DNA of 64,000 nucleotides from Mycobacterium colombiense (lineage in GTDB: Bacteria > Actinomycetota > Actinomycetes > Mycobacteriales > Mycobacteriaceae). Positions within the stretch are counted from its first letter, which is position 1. Every line of letters begins with the position of its first letter. The notes under the pieces were generated by a model. That model searched no databases. It was not told the origin of the DNA and worked only from the letters and a program-made list of their open reading frames with translations. Location of the stretch: the NCBI RefSeq assembly GCF_001953985.1, contig NZ_MBEI01000051.1, forward strand, positions 287,280 to 351,279. The letters are read 5' to 3'. Below, one piece after another: positions 1-10,779 of this stretch. The position numbers were made by a program, and so were the translations under genes.

Positions 1-1
1 G

Positions 2-1759
<1,758 letters not shown>

Positions 1760-1762
1760 CGC

Positions 1763-4063
1763 ATGGCTTTACCCGTCATCTCCACCTACCGGCTGCAGCT
1801 GCGTGGTGAATCCAGCGGGTTCGCGTTCACCTTTGCCGACGCGGAAAACCTGCTCGACTACCTGAACGACCTCGGGGTGTCGCACCTGTATTTGTCTCCG
1901 ATCATGACCGCGACCGCGGGATCGAGCCACGGCTACGACGTCACCGACCCCACGACGGTGTCACCCGAGATCGGCGGCCGAGAGGGCCTGGCGCGACTGT
2001 CGGCGGCGGCGCGGGAGCGCGGCATGGGCTTGATCGTGGACATCGTGCCCAACCATGTGGGCATCGACCAGCCCCGGCAGAACCCCTGGTGGTGGGACGT
2101 CCTGCGGAACGGCCGCTCTTCGCCCTACGCAACGTTTTTCGACATCGATTGGGACCTCGACGACGACGGCCGCATCGTGTTGCCCGTGCTGGGCTCCGAC
2201 GACGACGCCGCCGGCCTCACCGTCGACGGTGACCTGTTGCGGCTGGGCGATCTGGCGTTACCGATCGCGCCAGGCACCGCGCGGGGCACCGGACCCGAGG
2301 TGCACGAGCGCCAGCACTACCGGCTGGTGGGCTGGCGCAACGGCGTGTGCGGCTACCGCCGCTTTTTCTCGATCACCTCGCTCGCGGGGTTGCGTCAGGA
2401 GGACCGCGCCGTCTTCGATGCCACGCACGCCGAAGTCGGGCGGTGGTTCACCGAGGGGCTGGTCGACGGCATTCGCATCGACCACCCCGACGGCCTGTCC
2501 GACCCGTGCGGATACCTGGCGCGGCTGCGCGAGCTGACCGGCCCGGAGCCCTGGATCGTGATCGAGAAGATCCTGGCCGTCGACGAGGCCCTCGAGCCCA
2601 CCCTGCCCATCGGCGGCACCACCGGTTACGACGTGTTGCGCGAAACCGGCGGCGTCCTGGTGGATCCGAAGGGCGCCCCGGCGCTGACCGCGCTGGTGGA
2701 GTCGGCCGGCGTGGACTACCAGGCGATGCCGGACATGCTGGTGGACCTCAAGATCCACGCGGCCACCGACACGTTGGCCAGTGAGCTGCGCCGACTGCGC
2801 CGCAGCATCGTGGCCGCCGCCGGCGCCGACCACCCGCAGCTGCCCGAGGCGGTGGCCGCGCTGCTCACCCACATCGGGGTGTACCGCAGCGACTACCCCG
2901 GCCTGGTCGCGCTGCTGCCCACCGCGCTGGCCGAAACCGAGGCGGCCGCACCGGAGTTGGGGCCCGCACTGCAGGTGCTGGCCACGGCGTTGGCCCGTGG
3001 CGGTGAGCCGGCCACCCGGCTGCAGCAGCTGTGCGGCGCCGTCACCGCTAAGGCCGTCGAGGACTGCTTGTTCTACCGTGACGCCCGGCTGGTTTCGCTG
3101 AACGAGGTCGGCGGCGAGCCGCACCGCTTCGGTGTCGGCGCGGCCGAATTCCATCACAGCGCCGCCACCCGGGCCCGGTTGTGGCCGCAGACCATGACGA
3201 CGCTGACCACCCACGACACCAAGCGCGGCGAGGACGTACGGGCCCGCATCTCGGTGCTGTCCCAGGTGCCGTCGCTGTGGACCGAATTCCTCGCGCGCTG
3301 GGAGATCGCCGCGCCCTCCCCCGATCCGGCGACCGGACAGTTCCTGTGGCAGAACATCTTCGGCGTGTGGCCCGTCAACGGCGAGGTCACCGACGCGCTG
3401 CGCGAGCGGCTGCACGGCTACACCGAGAAGGCCATCCGGGAGGCGGCCTGGCACACCTCGTGGAGCGACCCGGACGCCGAGTTCGAGGGTGCGGTGCACC
3501 GGTGGCTGGACACCGTGCTCGACGGCCCGGTGGCCGGCCAGCTGACCGAGCTTGTCGCCCAACTCAATCCGCACGCCGCCAGCGACGCGCTGGCCCAGAA
3601 GATGCTGGCGCTGACCGTGCCCGGGATCCCGGACGTGTATCAGGGCACCGAGCTGTGGGACGACAGTCTGGTCGACCCGGACAACCGCCGGGCCGTCGAC
3701 TACGCCGCGAGGCGCGCCGCCCTGCGGGCGTTGGAGCATCCGAAAATCCGGGTCGTCACCACTGCACTTCGGGTGCGCCGTGACCATCCGGACACCTTCC
3801 TGCACGGCGACTACGTCCCGCTGCTGGCCGACGGCGACGCCGCCGATCATGTGCTGGCCTTCGGCCGGGGCGAGGACATCGTGGTGGCGGTGACCCGCTG
3901 GACCGTGCGGCTGACCGAAACGGGCTGGGGTAACACGGTTCTGCCGCTCCCGGACGGAACCTGGAAGGACGCCCTCACCGGGGCGATCGCGGACGGCCCG
4001 ACGTCGGCCGCCCAGTTGTTCGCCGATCTGCCGGTCGTTCTGCTGGAGCGCCACCATGACTGA
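1763..4063 (+). CDS. treY: Maltooligosyl trehalose synthase TreY
   Basis: This 766-residue GH13 enzyme isomerises the reducing-end alpha-1,4 bond of maltodextrins to alpha,alpha-1,1, giving maltooligosyl-trehalose. The N-terminus (STYRLQL, then LYLSPIMTATAGSSHGYDV) is typical of TreY. The catalytic core shows DIVPNHVG, a GIRIDHPDGL segment holding the nucleophile Asp, and a WIVIEKI acid/base region. TTHDTKRGEDVRAR and PGIPDVYQGTELW appear in the C-terminal half, as expected. The length matches the mycobacterial family. It starts at ATG 3 nt after the treX stop and overlaps treZ by 8 nt, which suggests translational coupling across the operon. Confidence 0.97.
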   Translation: MALPVISTYRLQLRGESSGFAFTFADAENLLDYLNDLGVSHLYLSPIMTATAGSSHGYDVTDPTTVSPEIGGREGLARLSAAARERGMGLIVDIVPNHVGIDQPRQNPWWWDVLRNGRSSPYATFFDIDWDLDDDGRIVLPVLGSDDDAAGLTVDGDLLRLGDLALPIAPGTARGTGPEVHERQHYRLVGWRNGVCGYRRFFSITSLAGLRQEDRAVFDATHAEVGRWFTEGLVDGIRIDHPDGLSDPCGYLARLRELTGPEPWIVIEKILAVDEALEPTLPIGGTTGYDVLRETGGVLVDPKGAPALTALVESAGVDYQAMPDMLVDLKIHAATDTLASELRRLRRSIVAAAGADHPQLPEAVAALLTHIGVYRSDYPGLVALLPTALAETEAAAPELGPALQVLATALARGGEPATRLQQLCGAVTAKAVEDCLFYRDARLVSLNEVGGEPHRFGVGAAEFHHSAATRARLWPQTMTTLTTHDTKRGEDVRARISVLSQVPSLWTEFLARWEIAAPSPDPATGQFLWQNIFGVWPVNGEVTDALRERLHGYTEKAIREAAWHTSWSDPDAEFEGAVHRWLDTVLDGPVAGQLTELVAQLNPHAASDALAQKMLALTVPGIPDVYQGTELWDDSLVDPDNRRAVDYAARRAALRALEHPKIRVVTTALRVRRDHPDTFLHGDYVPLLADGDAADHVLAFGRGEDIVVAVTRWTVRLTETGWGNTVLPLPDGTWKDALTGAIADGPTSAAQLFADLPVVLLERHHD

Positions 4064-5786
4064 ATTCCGGGTCTGGGCGCCCAAACCCGCGCGGGTCCGG
4101 CTCGACGTCGACGGCCAGGCGCACGCCATGACGCGCTCGAATGACGGCTGGTGGCATGCGACCGTGGACACGGCGCCGGACGCCCGCTACGGCTACCTGC
4201 TCGACGATGACCCCACCGTGCTGCCCGACCCGCGATCGGCCCGCCAGCCCGACGGGGTGCACGCCCGCTCGCAGTTGTGGGATCCGGCCGCCGCCACGTG
4301 GACGGACACCGGGTGGGCCGGCCGCGCGGTCGAGGGTGCGGTGATCTACGAGCTGCACCTGGGCGCCTTCACCGAGGCCGGCACGTTCGACGCGGCCATC
4401 GAGAAGCTGGACTACCTGGTCGATCTCGGGGTGGACTTCGTCGAGCTGATGCCGGTGAATTCCTTTGCCGGCACTCATGGTTGGGGGTACGACGGCGTGC
4501 TGTGGTACAGCGTGCACGAACCCTACGGCGGCCCCGACGGGCTGGTGCGCTTCGTCGACGCCTGCCACGCCAAGGGTTTGGGGGTGCTGATCGACGCGGT
4601 CTTCAACCACCTCGGCCCGTCGGGCAACTACCTGCCGCGGTACGGGCCATACCTGTCGTCGGCGAGCAACCCGTGGGGCGAGGGCATCAACATCGCCGAC
4701 GCCGATTCCGACGAGGTGCGCCGCTACATCATCGGCTGCGCGCTGCGCTGGATGCGCGATTTTCACGCCGACGGCCTGCGGCTGGACGCGGTGCACGCGC
4801 TGGTGGACACCACCGCGATCCATATCCTCGAGGAGCTCGCCACCGAAACGGACTGGCTGGCACAGCAATTGGGGCGTCCGCTGTCGCTGATCGCCGAGAG
4901 CGACATGAACGACCCGCGGTTGATCACCCCGCGCGATCGGGGCGGCTACGGCCTGACGGGGCAATGGGCCGACGACATTCATCATGCCATCCACACCGCG
5001 GTTTCCGGCGAGCGCCAGGGCTACTACGGTGACTTCGGCAGCCTGGCCACTCTGGCGCAGACGTTGCGCCACGGCTTCTTCCACGCCGCCACCTATTCGT
5101 CGTTCCGGCGCCGCCGCCATGGGCGGCCGCTGGACACCAGCGAGAAGTCGGGCATCCCGGCCACCCGGCTGGTCGCCTACACCTGCACGCACGATCAGGT
5201 CGGCAATCGCGCCCTGGGAGATCGCCCGTCGCAGAACCTGACCGTCGGCCAGCTGGCCATCAAGGCCGCGCTCGCGCTCGGATCCCCTTACACCACCATG
5301 CTTTTCATGGGTGAGGAGTACGGGGCCTCGACCCCGTTCCAGTTCTTCAGCTCGCACCCCGAACCGGAGCTGGCCCGCGCCACGGCCGAAGGACGCAAGG
5401 CCGAGTTCGCCGAGCACGGTTGGGACGCCGACGAGATTCCCGACCCGCAGGATCCCCAGACGTTCGGGCGCTCCAAATTGGCCTGGGCCGAGGTCGGCAC
5501 CGGCGAGCACGCCCGGCTGCTCCGCCTGTACCGCGACCTGATCGCGTTGCGGCGCAACCACCCCGACATGGCCGATCCCTGGCTGGAACACCTCGCGGTC
5601 GACTACGACGAGGACGAACGCTGGATCAGCGTGTCTCGCGGCCGGTTGCGCATCGTGTGCAACCTGGGCGCCGAGCAGGTGAGGGTCCCGGTCAACGGCG
5701 AAGTGGTGCTGGCGTGGGACGAGCCGGCCGTCGACGCCGACGGCACTGTGCTACAAGGCCATTCGTTCGCCATCCTGTCCGCCTGA
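4056..5786 (+). CDS. treZ: Maltooligosyltrehalose trehalohydrolase TreZ
   Basis: This 576-residue GH13 enzyme releases free trehalose from maltooligosyl-trehalose, completing the TreX-TreY-TreZ route. Trehalose feeds mycolate-carrier glycolipids and stress protection. The N-terminus is a beta-sandwich module (FRVWAPKPARVRLDVDG). The barrel motifs are AVFNHLGPSGNY, HADGLRLDAVHAL with the nucleophile Asp, LIAESDMNDPR with the acid/base Glu, and CTHDQVGNRALGDR. The start ATG sits inside the last codons of treY. No further plus-strand gene follows, and a hairpin lies about 20 nt past the stop. Confidence 0.97.
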   Translation: MTEFRVWAPKPARVRLDVDGQAHAMTRSNDGWWHATVDTAPDARYGYLLDDDPTVLPDPRSARQPDGVHARSQLWDPAAATWTDTGWAGRAVEGAVIYELHLGAFTEAGTFDAAIEKLDYLVDLGVDFVELMPVNSFAGTHGWGYDGVLWYSVHEPYGGPDGLVRFVDACHAKGLGVLIDAVFNHLGPSGNYLPRYGPYLSSASNPWGEGINIADADSDEVRRYIIGCALRWMRDFHADGLRLDAVHALVDTTAIHILEELATETDWLAQQLGRPLSLIAESDMNDPRLITPRDRGGYGLTGQWADDIHHAIHTAVSGERQGYYGDFGSLATLAQTLRHGFFHAATYSSFRRRRHGRPLDTSEKSGIPATRLVAYTCTHDQVGNRALGDRPSQNLTVGQLAIKAALALGSPYTTMLFMGEEYGASTPFQFFSSHPEPELARATAEGRKAEFAEHGWDADEIPDPQDPQTFGRSKLAWAEVGTGEHARLLRLYRDLIALRRNHPDMADPWLEHLAVDYDEDERWISVSRGRLRIVCNLGAEQVRVPVNGEVVLAWDEPAVDADGTVLQGHSFAILSA

Positions 5787-5805
5787 GTGGGCTGTGGATA
5801 ACTGA

Positions 5806-5844
5806 ATGGCGGCACGGCGGGCTCACCCCCGATGATGCCGCCAT
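5806..5844. terminator. Hairpin after treZ
   Basis: Perfect 9-nt arms ATGGCGGCA (5806-5814) and TGCCGCCAT (5836-5844) enclose a 21-nt loop. The hairpin starts about 20 nt after the treZ stop and lies between convergent treZ and the MocR gene. There is no T-tract, which is common for mycobacterial terminators. Its role as a terminator is inferred from position. Confidence 0.5.
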
Positions 5845-6026
5845 GAGTCAATCTGAATTCCGTCACCGACGGATCTGTCTGCGCAAGCCGAGCCGCCGCG
5901 CCAACCACCCGGCGTCGGGCCGGCGCACCGTGCGTCACGACATGCCGCCATATCCCAGCGTCGAGCTGTTGTGGAGGGGCCCCGGGCCCGGCGCCACCGA
6001 TGACGACGAGGGCGCTTGAGCTGCGG

Positions 6027-7355
6027 CTACACGATGGCTCGCCCGGCCGGATGCACCGCCCGGGCGACCCCGTCGGCGAGTGGCTCGATCTCATCGGGAG
6101 TCAGGTCGGAGATCGTGATGCGGATGCCCGCCGGCGTGTTCATCCGGAACCGGCTGCCCGGCGCCGTCGCCCAGCCGGCGCCGAGGAGCCGCGATACCGC
6201 GACCGCCTCGTCGGGAACCGGTACCCACACGTTGAGCCCCGAGCGGCCGTGAGCCGGTAGACCGCGTTCGGTCAGGGCGTCGCAGAGCCGTTGGCGGCTG
6301 GCGGCGTAGTGCCGCTCGGCCGTCGCGACCAGTTGCCCGGCCGCCCGGTCGGTCCACAGGTCGACGGCGAGCCGCTGCAGGAAGTGGCTCACCCAACCGG
6401 GCCCGAGCCGCAACCGGCCGTGCACGCGCTCGATCGTGCGGTGGTCGCCGGCGAGGGCGGCCACCCGCAGGTCGGGGCCGTATGCCTTGGACGCCGAGCG
6501 GACGAACGCCCAGTGCGCGGTGCAGCCGGCGAGGGTGTGCAGCGGTGCCCCGGAAATGCCCGCGCAGTGGTCGTCTTCGACCAGCAACAGCTCCTCGCCC
6601 CGCCGCGCAACCAACGCACGCAGCGACTCGGCGCGTTCCGCCGAAAGCGCTGCGCCCGTGGGGTTTTGGGCGCGGTTGGTGAGCACCAGCGCACGCACCC
6701 CACTCCCCAGCGCCCGGGCCAGGTCGTCGGCCAGCGGCCCGTCGTCGTCGACCCGCACCGGCTCGGCCGAAAGCCCCAGTGCGGCAAGGAGATCGAGGAG
6801 GTTGGCCCAGCCCGGATCCTCGACGGCAACGCGATCGCCGGGGCGCAGATGCGCGGTGAGCGCGCGTTCGATGCCGTCCAGCGCGCCGCTGGTCACGGCC
6901 AGGTGATCGGCGGGGATCCCGTCCGCGGCCAGCGTGTTGCGGGCGAATTCGTCCAGCGGCGGCGACAGGGCCGGCTCGCCGTAGAGCACGGGCCGGCCGG
7001 CGCCCGGGCCGGCCAGCGAGGCGCCGGCGATGGGCAACAGGTCCGGATGCGGGTTGCCGGTCGACAGGTCGCGCACGCCCGCGGGCACGTCGAGGCCGAG
7101 CAGCGAGCGCGGGGTGGTCGCCGGGCGATGGCGCACGCGGGTGCCGCGCCGGCCGGCGGTCTCGACGGCCCCGCGATGGCGCAGCAGGCGGTAGGCCGCG
7201 GCGGCGGTGTTGGCGTTCACGCCGAGCTGGGCGGCCAGCTCGCGCACCGGCGGGAGCGCGTCGCCGGGCGCCAGGGATCCGGCCGAGATCGCCGCTTCGA
7301 TGCTGGCGGCTATGGATTCCGCCCCGGTTCCGGTTATGCTTCTTTGTACTGGCAC
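6027..7355 (-). CDS. MocR/PdxR-family GntR regulator with aminotransferase domain
   Basis: This 442-residue protein is a fusion of an N-terminal winged helix of the GntR type (residues about 10-75, LPPVRELAAQLGVNANTAAA) and a fold-type I aminotransferase-like domain. The PLP-lysine signature SASKAYGPDLR lies near residue 290. MocR proteins sense PLP or a related amine and usually control a divergent gene. Here the divergent gene encodes a flavin-binding PPOX-fold protein 40 nt away, so it is the likely target. The start used is GTG at 7355, which overlaps the left operator half-site; a slightly downstream start is possible. The specific ligand cannot be told from sequence. Confidence 0.88.
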   Translation of the reverse strand: MPVQRSITGTGAESIAASIEAAISAGSLAPGDALPPVRELAAQLGVNANTAAAAYRLLRHRGAVETAGRRGTRVRHRPATTPRSLLGLDVPAGVRDLSTGNPHPDLLPIAGASLAGPGAGRPVLYGEPALSPPLDEFARNTLAADGIPADHLAVTSGALDGIERALTAHLRPGDRVAVEDPGWANLLDLLAALGLSAEPVRVDDDGPLADDLARALGSGVRALVLTNRAQNPTGAALSAERAESLRALVARRGEELLLVEDDHCAGISGAPLHTLAGCTAHWAFVRSASKAYGPDLRVAALAGDHRTIERVHGRLRLGPGWVSHFLQRLAVDLWTDRAAGQLVATAERHYAASRQRLCDALTERGLPAHGRSGLNVWVPVPDEAVAVSRLLGAGWATAPGSRFRMNTPAGIRITISDLTPDEIEPLADGVARAVHPAGRAIV

Positions 7356-7381
7356 GCAATATATTATGTACTAGGACAAAG
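7342..7381. promoter_or_regulatory. Paired MocR operator and divergent promoter
   Basis: CTTTGTACTGG (7342-7352) and CTAGGACAAAG (7371-7381) form an inverted repeat with 9 of 11 positions matching. The same stretch also reads as a direct repeat: GTACTGG at 7346 and GTACTAGG at 7368, 22 bp apart. An AT-rich core TATATTATG lies between. Repeats at about two helical turns are typical of MocR operators. It spans the whole gap between the regulator and the PPOX gene. Confidence 0.65.
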
Positions 7382-7395
7382 TAGAGGGCAATCTG

Positions 7396-8067
7396 GTGGA
7401 CACCGCATACCAGCCGACGGCACGCACCACCCCGACCCGCTACCGGGAGCGCGCCCGCTACGAGCGCCGCGCCGTTCACGACATCCTCGACGAGGCGCTG
7501 ATCTGCCACCTGGGCTACTCGAGCGCAGGTCGGACGGTGGTCTTGCCCACTACGCATGCCCGGCTCGGTGAAACGCTCTACCTGCACGGTTCGACGGGCG
7601 GCGGCCCGTTGCTGGCGGCCAGGGCGGCCCAGGCGTCGGGATCGGGCCTGCCGGTCTGCGTCACCGTCACGCTCGTCGACGGGCTGGTGCTGGCCCGGTC
7701 GGCGATGCACCACTCGGTGAACTTTCGCTCGGTGGTCGCGGTGGGTGACGCGCGCGTCGTCGACGATCCGGCGGAGAAGTCGCGGGCGCTGAGCTGCCTG
7801 CTCGACCACATCGCGCCGGGGCGCGCCGCGGACTGCAGGGCGCCCGATGCGCGCGAGCTCGCCGCGACCGGGGTGCTCGCGCTCGACCTCGTCGAGGTGT
7901 CGGCGAAGGTGCGCAGCGGACCCCCGGCCGACGATCCGCAGGACCTTGCGCTGCCGCACTGGGCGGGCGTGGTGCCGCTGAGCCTGACGGCCGCAACGCC
8001 GGTGCCGGCCGGCGACCTGACCCCCGGCACGACGGTGCCGACGTACTTACGGGAGTACCGACGCTGA
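7396..8067 (+). CDS. PPOX-fold flavin-binding protein, target of MocR
   Basis: This 223-residue protein resembles the pyridoxamine-5'-phosphate-oxidase-like split-barrel family (Pyridox_ox_2 type). It has RARYERRAVHDILDEA at the N-terminus, GETLYLHGSTGG in the FMN-binding region and SVVAVGDARVV in the second half. Members bind FMN or related flavins, and few have known reactions. The start is GTG, with GAGGG seven bases upstream (7384-7388). It is divergent from the MocR regulator, a recurring pairing that suggests a role in vitamin B6 or amine metabolism. That role is inferred. The 3' end overlaps the convergent PAP2 gene by 21 nt. Confidence 0.85.
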   Translation: MDTAYQPTARTTPTRYRERARYERRAVHDILDEALICHLGYSSAGRTVVLPTTHARLGETLYLHGSTGGGPLLAARAAQASGSGLPVCVTVTLVDGLVLARSAMHHSVNFRSVVAVGDARVVDDPAEKSRALSCLLDHIAPGRAADCRAPDARELAATGVLALDLVEVSAKVRSGPPADDPQDLALPHWAGVVPLSLTAATPVPAGDLTPGTTVPTYLREYRR

Positions 8068-8955
8068 GCCGCGGACGCGTCGGGTGTTGTCCCACCAGGA
8101 TCCGACAAGCATGACGGTGCCGGCCCAGGCCAAACCCAGCAACCAACCGGACAGCACGTCGCTGACGTAATGAACTCCCAGATAGACGCGGGAGAACCCG
8201 ACCACGAACGTCACGCCGGCCGCGATCGCCCATACCATCACACGCCCGGTCCACCAGGGGACCAGCCAGCGGGTCAGCATCCACGCGGAAACCACCATGC
8301 TCGCGGCGGTGCCGGTTGCATGGCCCGAGGGAAACGAATACCCGTCCGCGTCGACCAGGGCGAAAGGCAGCGCGGGGCGAGTCCGACCCACTAGGGCTTT
8401 GGCGGTAAACAGCACGAGGGGAATCCCAACGCCCGCGGCCAGCGCAAGCACCACGGGCCGCCACGACCCGCACCTCCAGCCGGCGACCACGGAGATTGGC
8501 AAGGCAACCGCGGCCAGAAAGAGCGGACTGCCCACGTCGGTGACCAGGCGCAGGACGGTGGTCAGCCACAGATCACGGTGGGCCGCAAGCCACCGGGTCG
8601 TCGGTTGGTCGAATCCGGCAATGCCATCGCCCTCGAGCACGTCATCGAGCACTTCGGTAAAGCCGACCGCCAGCGCCACGACCACGACCAGCCCGAAAAG
8701 CATCGCGACCGCCGCTGCCTTGCTCGAGGGCAATCGCCGGGTCAGCGCCGGATCCCTGGTGCCGACCCGATCGCGTGCCCAGGTCAGCCCTGCGCCGATC
8801 ACGGCGGAGTTGGACGCCCTCTCCCAAAGCCCGAGTAACAGGCGCCCGCGCCGAGCAATCCATATCGCCGCCCACGCCAGCAGTAGAAGACAGGCCACAA
8901 AGCCGGCGCTGACCAGGCCGAAACCGGCGTTACCTGGTCCATAAGGCGGGCGCAT
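8047..8955 (-). CDS. PAP2-family membrane phosphatase
   Basis: This 302-residue integral membrane protein carries the three-part PAP2 phosphatase signature. The parts are KALVGRTRP (KX6RP, near residue 185), PSGH (near 205) and SRVYLGVHYVSD (near 255), which holds the catalytic His and Asp. Hydrophobic segments at the N-terminus (GLVSAGFVACLLLLAW) and throughout give about six membrane spans, plus an extra N-terminal span. It probably hydrolyses a lipid phosphate or pyrophosphate at the membrane; the substrate is unknown. The start ATG at 8955 is 17 nt after the ilvA stop, suggesting readthrough from ilvA. No strong ribosome binding site is visible. Confidence 0.85.
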   Translation of the reverse strand: MRPPYGPGNAGFGLVSAGFVACLLLLAWAAIWIARRGRLLLGLWERASNSAVIGAGLTWARDRVGTRDPALTRRLPSSKAAAVAMLFGLVVVVALAVGFTEVLDDVLEGDGIAGFDQPTTRWLAAHRDLWLTTVLRLVTDVGSPLFLAAVALPISVVAGWRCGSWRPVVLALAAGVGIPLVLFTAKALVGRTRPALPFALVDADGYSFPSGHATGTAASMVVSAWMLTRWLVPWWTGRVMVWAIAAGVTFVVGFSRVYLGVHYVSDVLSGWLLGLAWAGTVMLVGSWWDNTRRVRGSASVLP

Positions 8956-8972
8956 GTCTGGCGGCCCCGCCG

Positions 8973-10256
8973 CTAGAGCAGCAGGTACCGGTAGGCCGGC
9001 GAGCCCGGTTTCAGGCTCTCGACGTGCAACTCCGTCGCACGAATCCGGGCCAGCAGACCGTCCAGGTCGGCCGAGGAGCCCAGCTGGATGCCGACCAGCG
9101 CCTCGCCGGTCTCCCGGTTGTTGCGTTTGACGTACTCGAACAGGGTGATGTCGTCGTTCGGCCCGAGCACCGTGTCGAGGAAGCGGCGCAGCGCACCGGG
9201 CTCCTGCGGAAAGTCCACCAGGAAGTAATGCTTGAGGCCGAGGTGGACCAGCGAGCGCTCGAGCACTTCGCCGTAGCGCGACACGTCGTTGTTGCCACCC
9301 GAAATCAGGCACACCACAGTGGATCCGGGCTCGATGTCGGCGTCCAGCAATCCGGTGACGGACAGCGCGCCCGCCGGCTCGGCGATGATGCCCTCGTTCT
9401 GATAGAGGCCGAGCATCGAGGTGCACACCGCTCCCTCGTCGACCGCGGTGATCGACACCATGTCGCCGGCGGCCGCCAGCGCGGCATAGGTCAGGTCGCC
9501 CGCCCGGCGCACAGCGGCGCCGTCGACGAACTGGTCGACGTGGTCCAGCGTCACCGGCTCGCCGGCGGACAGCGCGGCCATCATCGCCGCGGCGCCGGCC
9601 GGCTCGACGCCCAACACCGAGGTGTTGTCGGTGCGCTCGGCGAGATAGGTGGTGATGCCGGCGATGCAACCGCCGCCGCCTACCGGGACGACCACCAGAT
9701 CCGGCTCGTTGTCGAGCTGATCGAGCAGCTCGACGCCGATGGTGCCCTGGCCCGCCATGGTGCGCAGATCGTCATAGGGCGGCACCAGGGTGGCACCGGT
9801 GCTTTGCACGTCCGCCAGCGCCGCCTCGGCGGCGAGGTCGTAGGTGGTGCCGCCCACGATCAGGTCGATGAAGTCGCCGCCGTGGTAAAGGATCCGGTCG
9901 CGCTTCTGCATGGGTGTCTTGGCCGGCACATAGACGCGGCCGTGCACCTGCAACATCCGGCACGCGTAGGCGAAGCCCTGCGCGTGGTTGCCCGCCGAGG
10001 AGCACACCACGCCCGCGGCCAGCTCCGCCTCGGACAGCTGGACCAACAGGTTGTAGGCGCCGCGCAGCTTGTAGGAGCGCACGATCTGCAGGTCCTCGCG
10101 CTTGAGGTAGACCTGCGCGCCCGTGAGCGCCGACAACCGGTCGCTGAACTGCAGCGGGGTCGGCGTGACCACCGCGGCGATCCGCTTGGCCGCGCTGTCG
10201 ATATCAGCCGCGGATAACCGCGAGAAGCTCGGGCTCTGGCTCAATTCGGCGGACAC
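8973..10256 (-). CDS. ilvA: Threonine dehydratase IlvA
   Basis: This PLP-dependent enzyme deaminates threonine to 2-oxobutanoate, the first committed step of isoleucine synthesis. It has 427 residues. The PLP lysine lies in RSYKLRGAYN (near residue 63), with SSAGNHAQG (near 88) and the phosphate-binding glycine loop PVGGGG (near 194). The C-terminal part (KHYFLVDFPQEPGALRRFL) is a single ACT-like regulatory domain, so this is the short mycobacterial form of about 430 residues rather than the two-ACT E. coli form. It lies 32 nt behind the Ddn-like gene and 17 nt ahead of the PAP2 gene. Confidence 0.97.
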   Translation of the reverse strand: MSAELSQSPSFSRLSAADIDSAAKRIAAVVTPTPLQFSDRLSALTGAQVYLKREDLQIVRSYKLRGAYNLLVQLSEAELAAGVVCSSAGNHAQGFAYACRMLQVHGRVYVPAKTPMQKRDRILYHGGDFIDLIVGGTTYDLAAEAALADVQSTGATLVPPYDDLRTMAGQGTIGVELLDQLDNEPDLVVVPVGGGGCIAGITTYLAERTDNTSVLGVEPAGAAAMMAALSAGEPVTLDHVDQFVDGAAVRRAGDLTYAALAAAGDMVSITAVDEGAVCTSMLGLYQNEGIIAEPAGALSVTGLLDADIEPGSTVVCLISGGNNDVSRYGEVLERSLVHLGLKHYFLVDFPQEPGALRRFLDTVLGPNDDITLFEYVKRNNRETGEALVGIQLGSSADLDGLLARIRATELHVESLKPGSPAYRYLLL

Positions 10257-10288
10257 TGATTAATGGTGCCACGACAGAACTCCGGAAT

Positions 10289-10726
10289 TCAGCCGACCGG
10301 GGTCAGCACGAACACCGGGATCTGGCGGTCGGTCTTGGTCTGATACTCGGCGTACTCGGGCCACGCCTCGACGGCACGCTCCCACCAGGTGGCCTTCTCA
10401 TCGTCGAAGACCTCCCGGGCGTCGTAATCGCGGGTCACCGAGCCGTCCTGCAGCTCGACGCGGGGGTTCTTCTTGATGTTGTGGTACCAGACCGGGTTCT
10501 TCGGCGCCCCGCCCAGTGAGGCCACGACCGCGTACTGGCCGTCATGCTCGACCCGCATCAGCGGCGTCTTGCGCAGTTTGCCGGTCTTCGCGCCGACCGT
10601 GGTCAGCAGAATGATCGGCTTGCCCTTCATGTCGGCGGCCTCGGTTCCCCCCGACTCGGCGTATTTGTCAGCTTGCTCGCGAGACCAGTCCCAAGGCGAC
10701 GGCTCGTACTCCCCCTCTAGCGGCAT
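10289..10726 (-). CDS. Ddn-like deazaflavin (F420)-dependent nitroreductase family protein
   Basis: This 145-residue protein belongs to the split-barrel F420H2-dependent quinone reductase/nitroreductase family that includes Ddn. Family features are the [15 protein letters not shown] core near residues 36-50, [33 protein letters not shown] and the C-terminal [10 protein letters not shown]. It corresponds in position and sequence type to Rv1558, next to ilvA in M. tuberculosis. Such proteins reduce quinones or activate nitro compounds using F420H2; the physiological substrate here is unknown. It lies between the TetR gene (53 nt upstream) and ilvA. Confidence 0.9.
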   Translation of the reverse strand: MPLEGEYEPSPWDWSREQADKYAESGGTEAADMKGKPIILLTTVGAKTGKLRKTPLMRVEHDGQYAVVASLGGAPKNPVWYHNIKKNPRVELQDGSVTRDYDAREVFDDEKATWWERAVEAWPEYAEYQTKTDRQIPVFVLTPVG

Positions 10727-10779
10727 GGCTTCACTCTAGGCGCGGTTTTCGCGGTCCCGCACTTCGCCGCGGCCTGCAA

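Noticed and set aside
5843..6019. 58-codon frame after treZ
   Set aside because: Its ATG lies inside the 3' arm of the hairpin after treZ, there is no ribosome binding site, and the protein is Arg/Pro-rich with no recognisable pattern.
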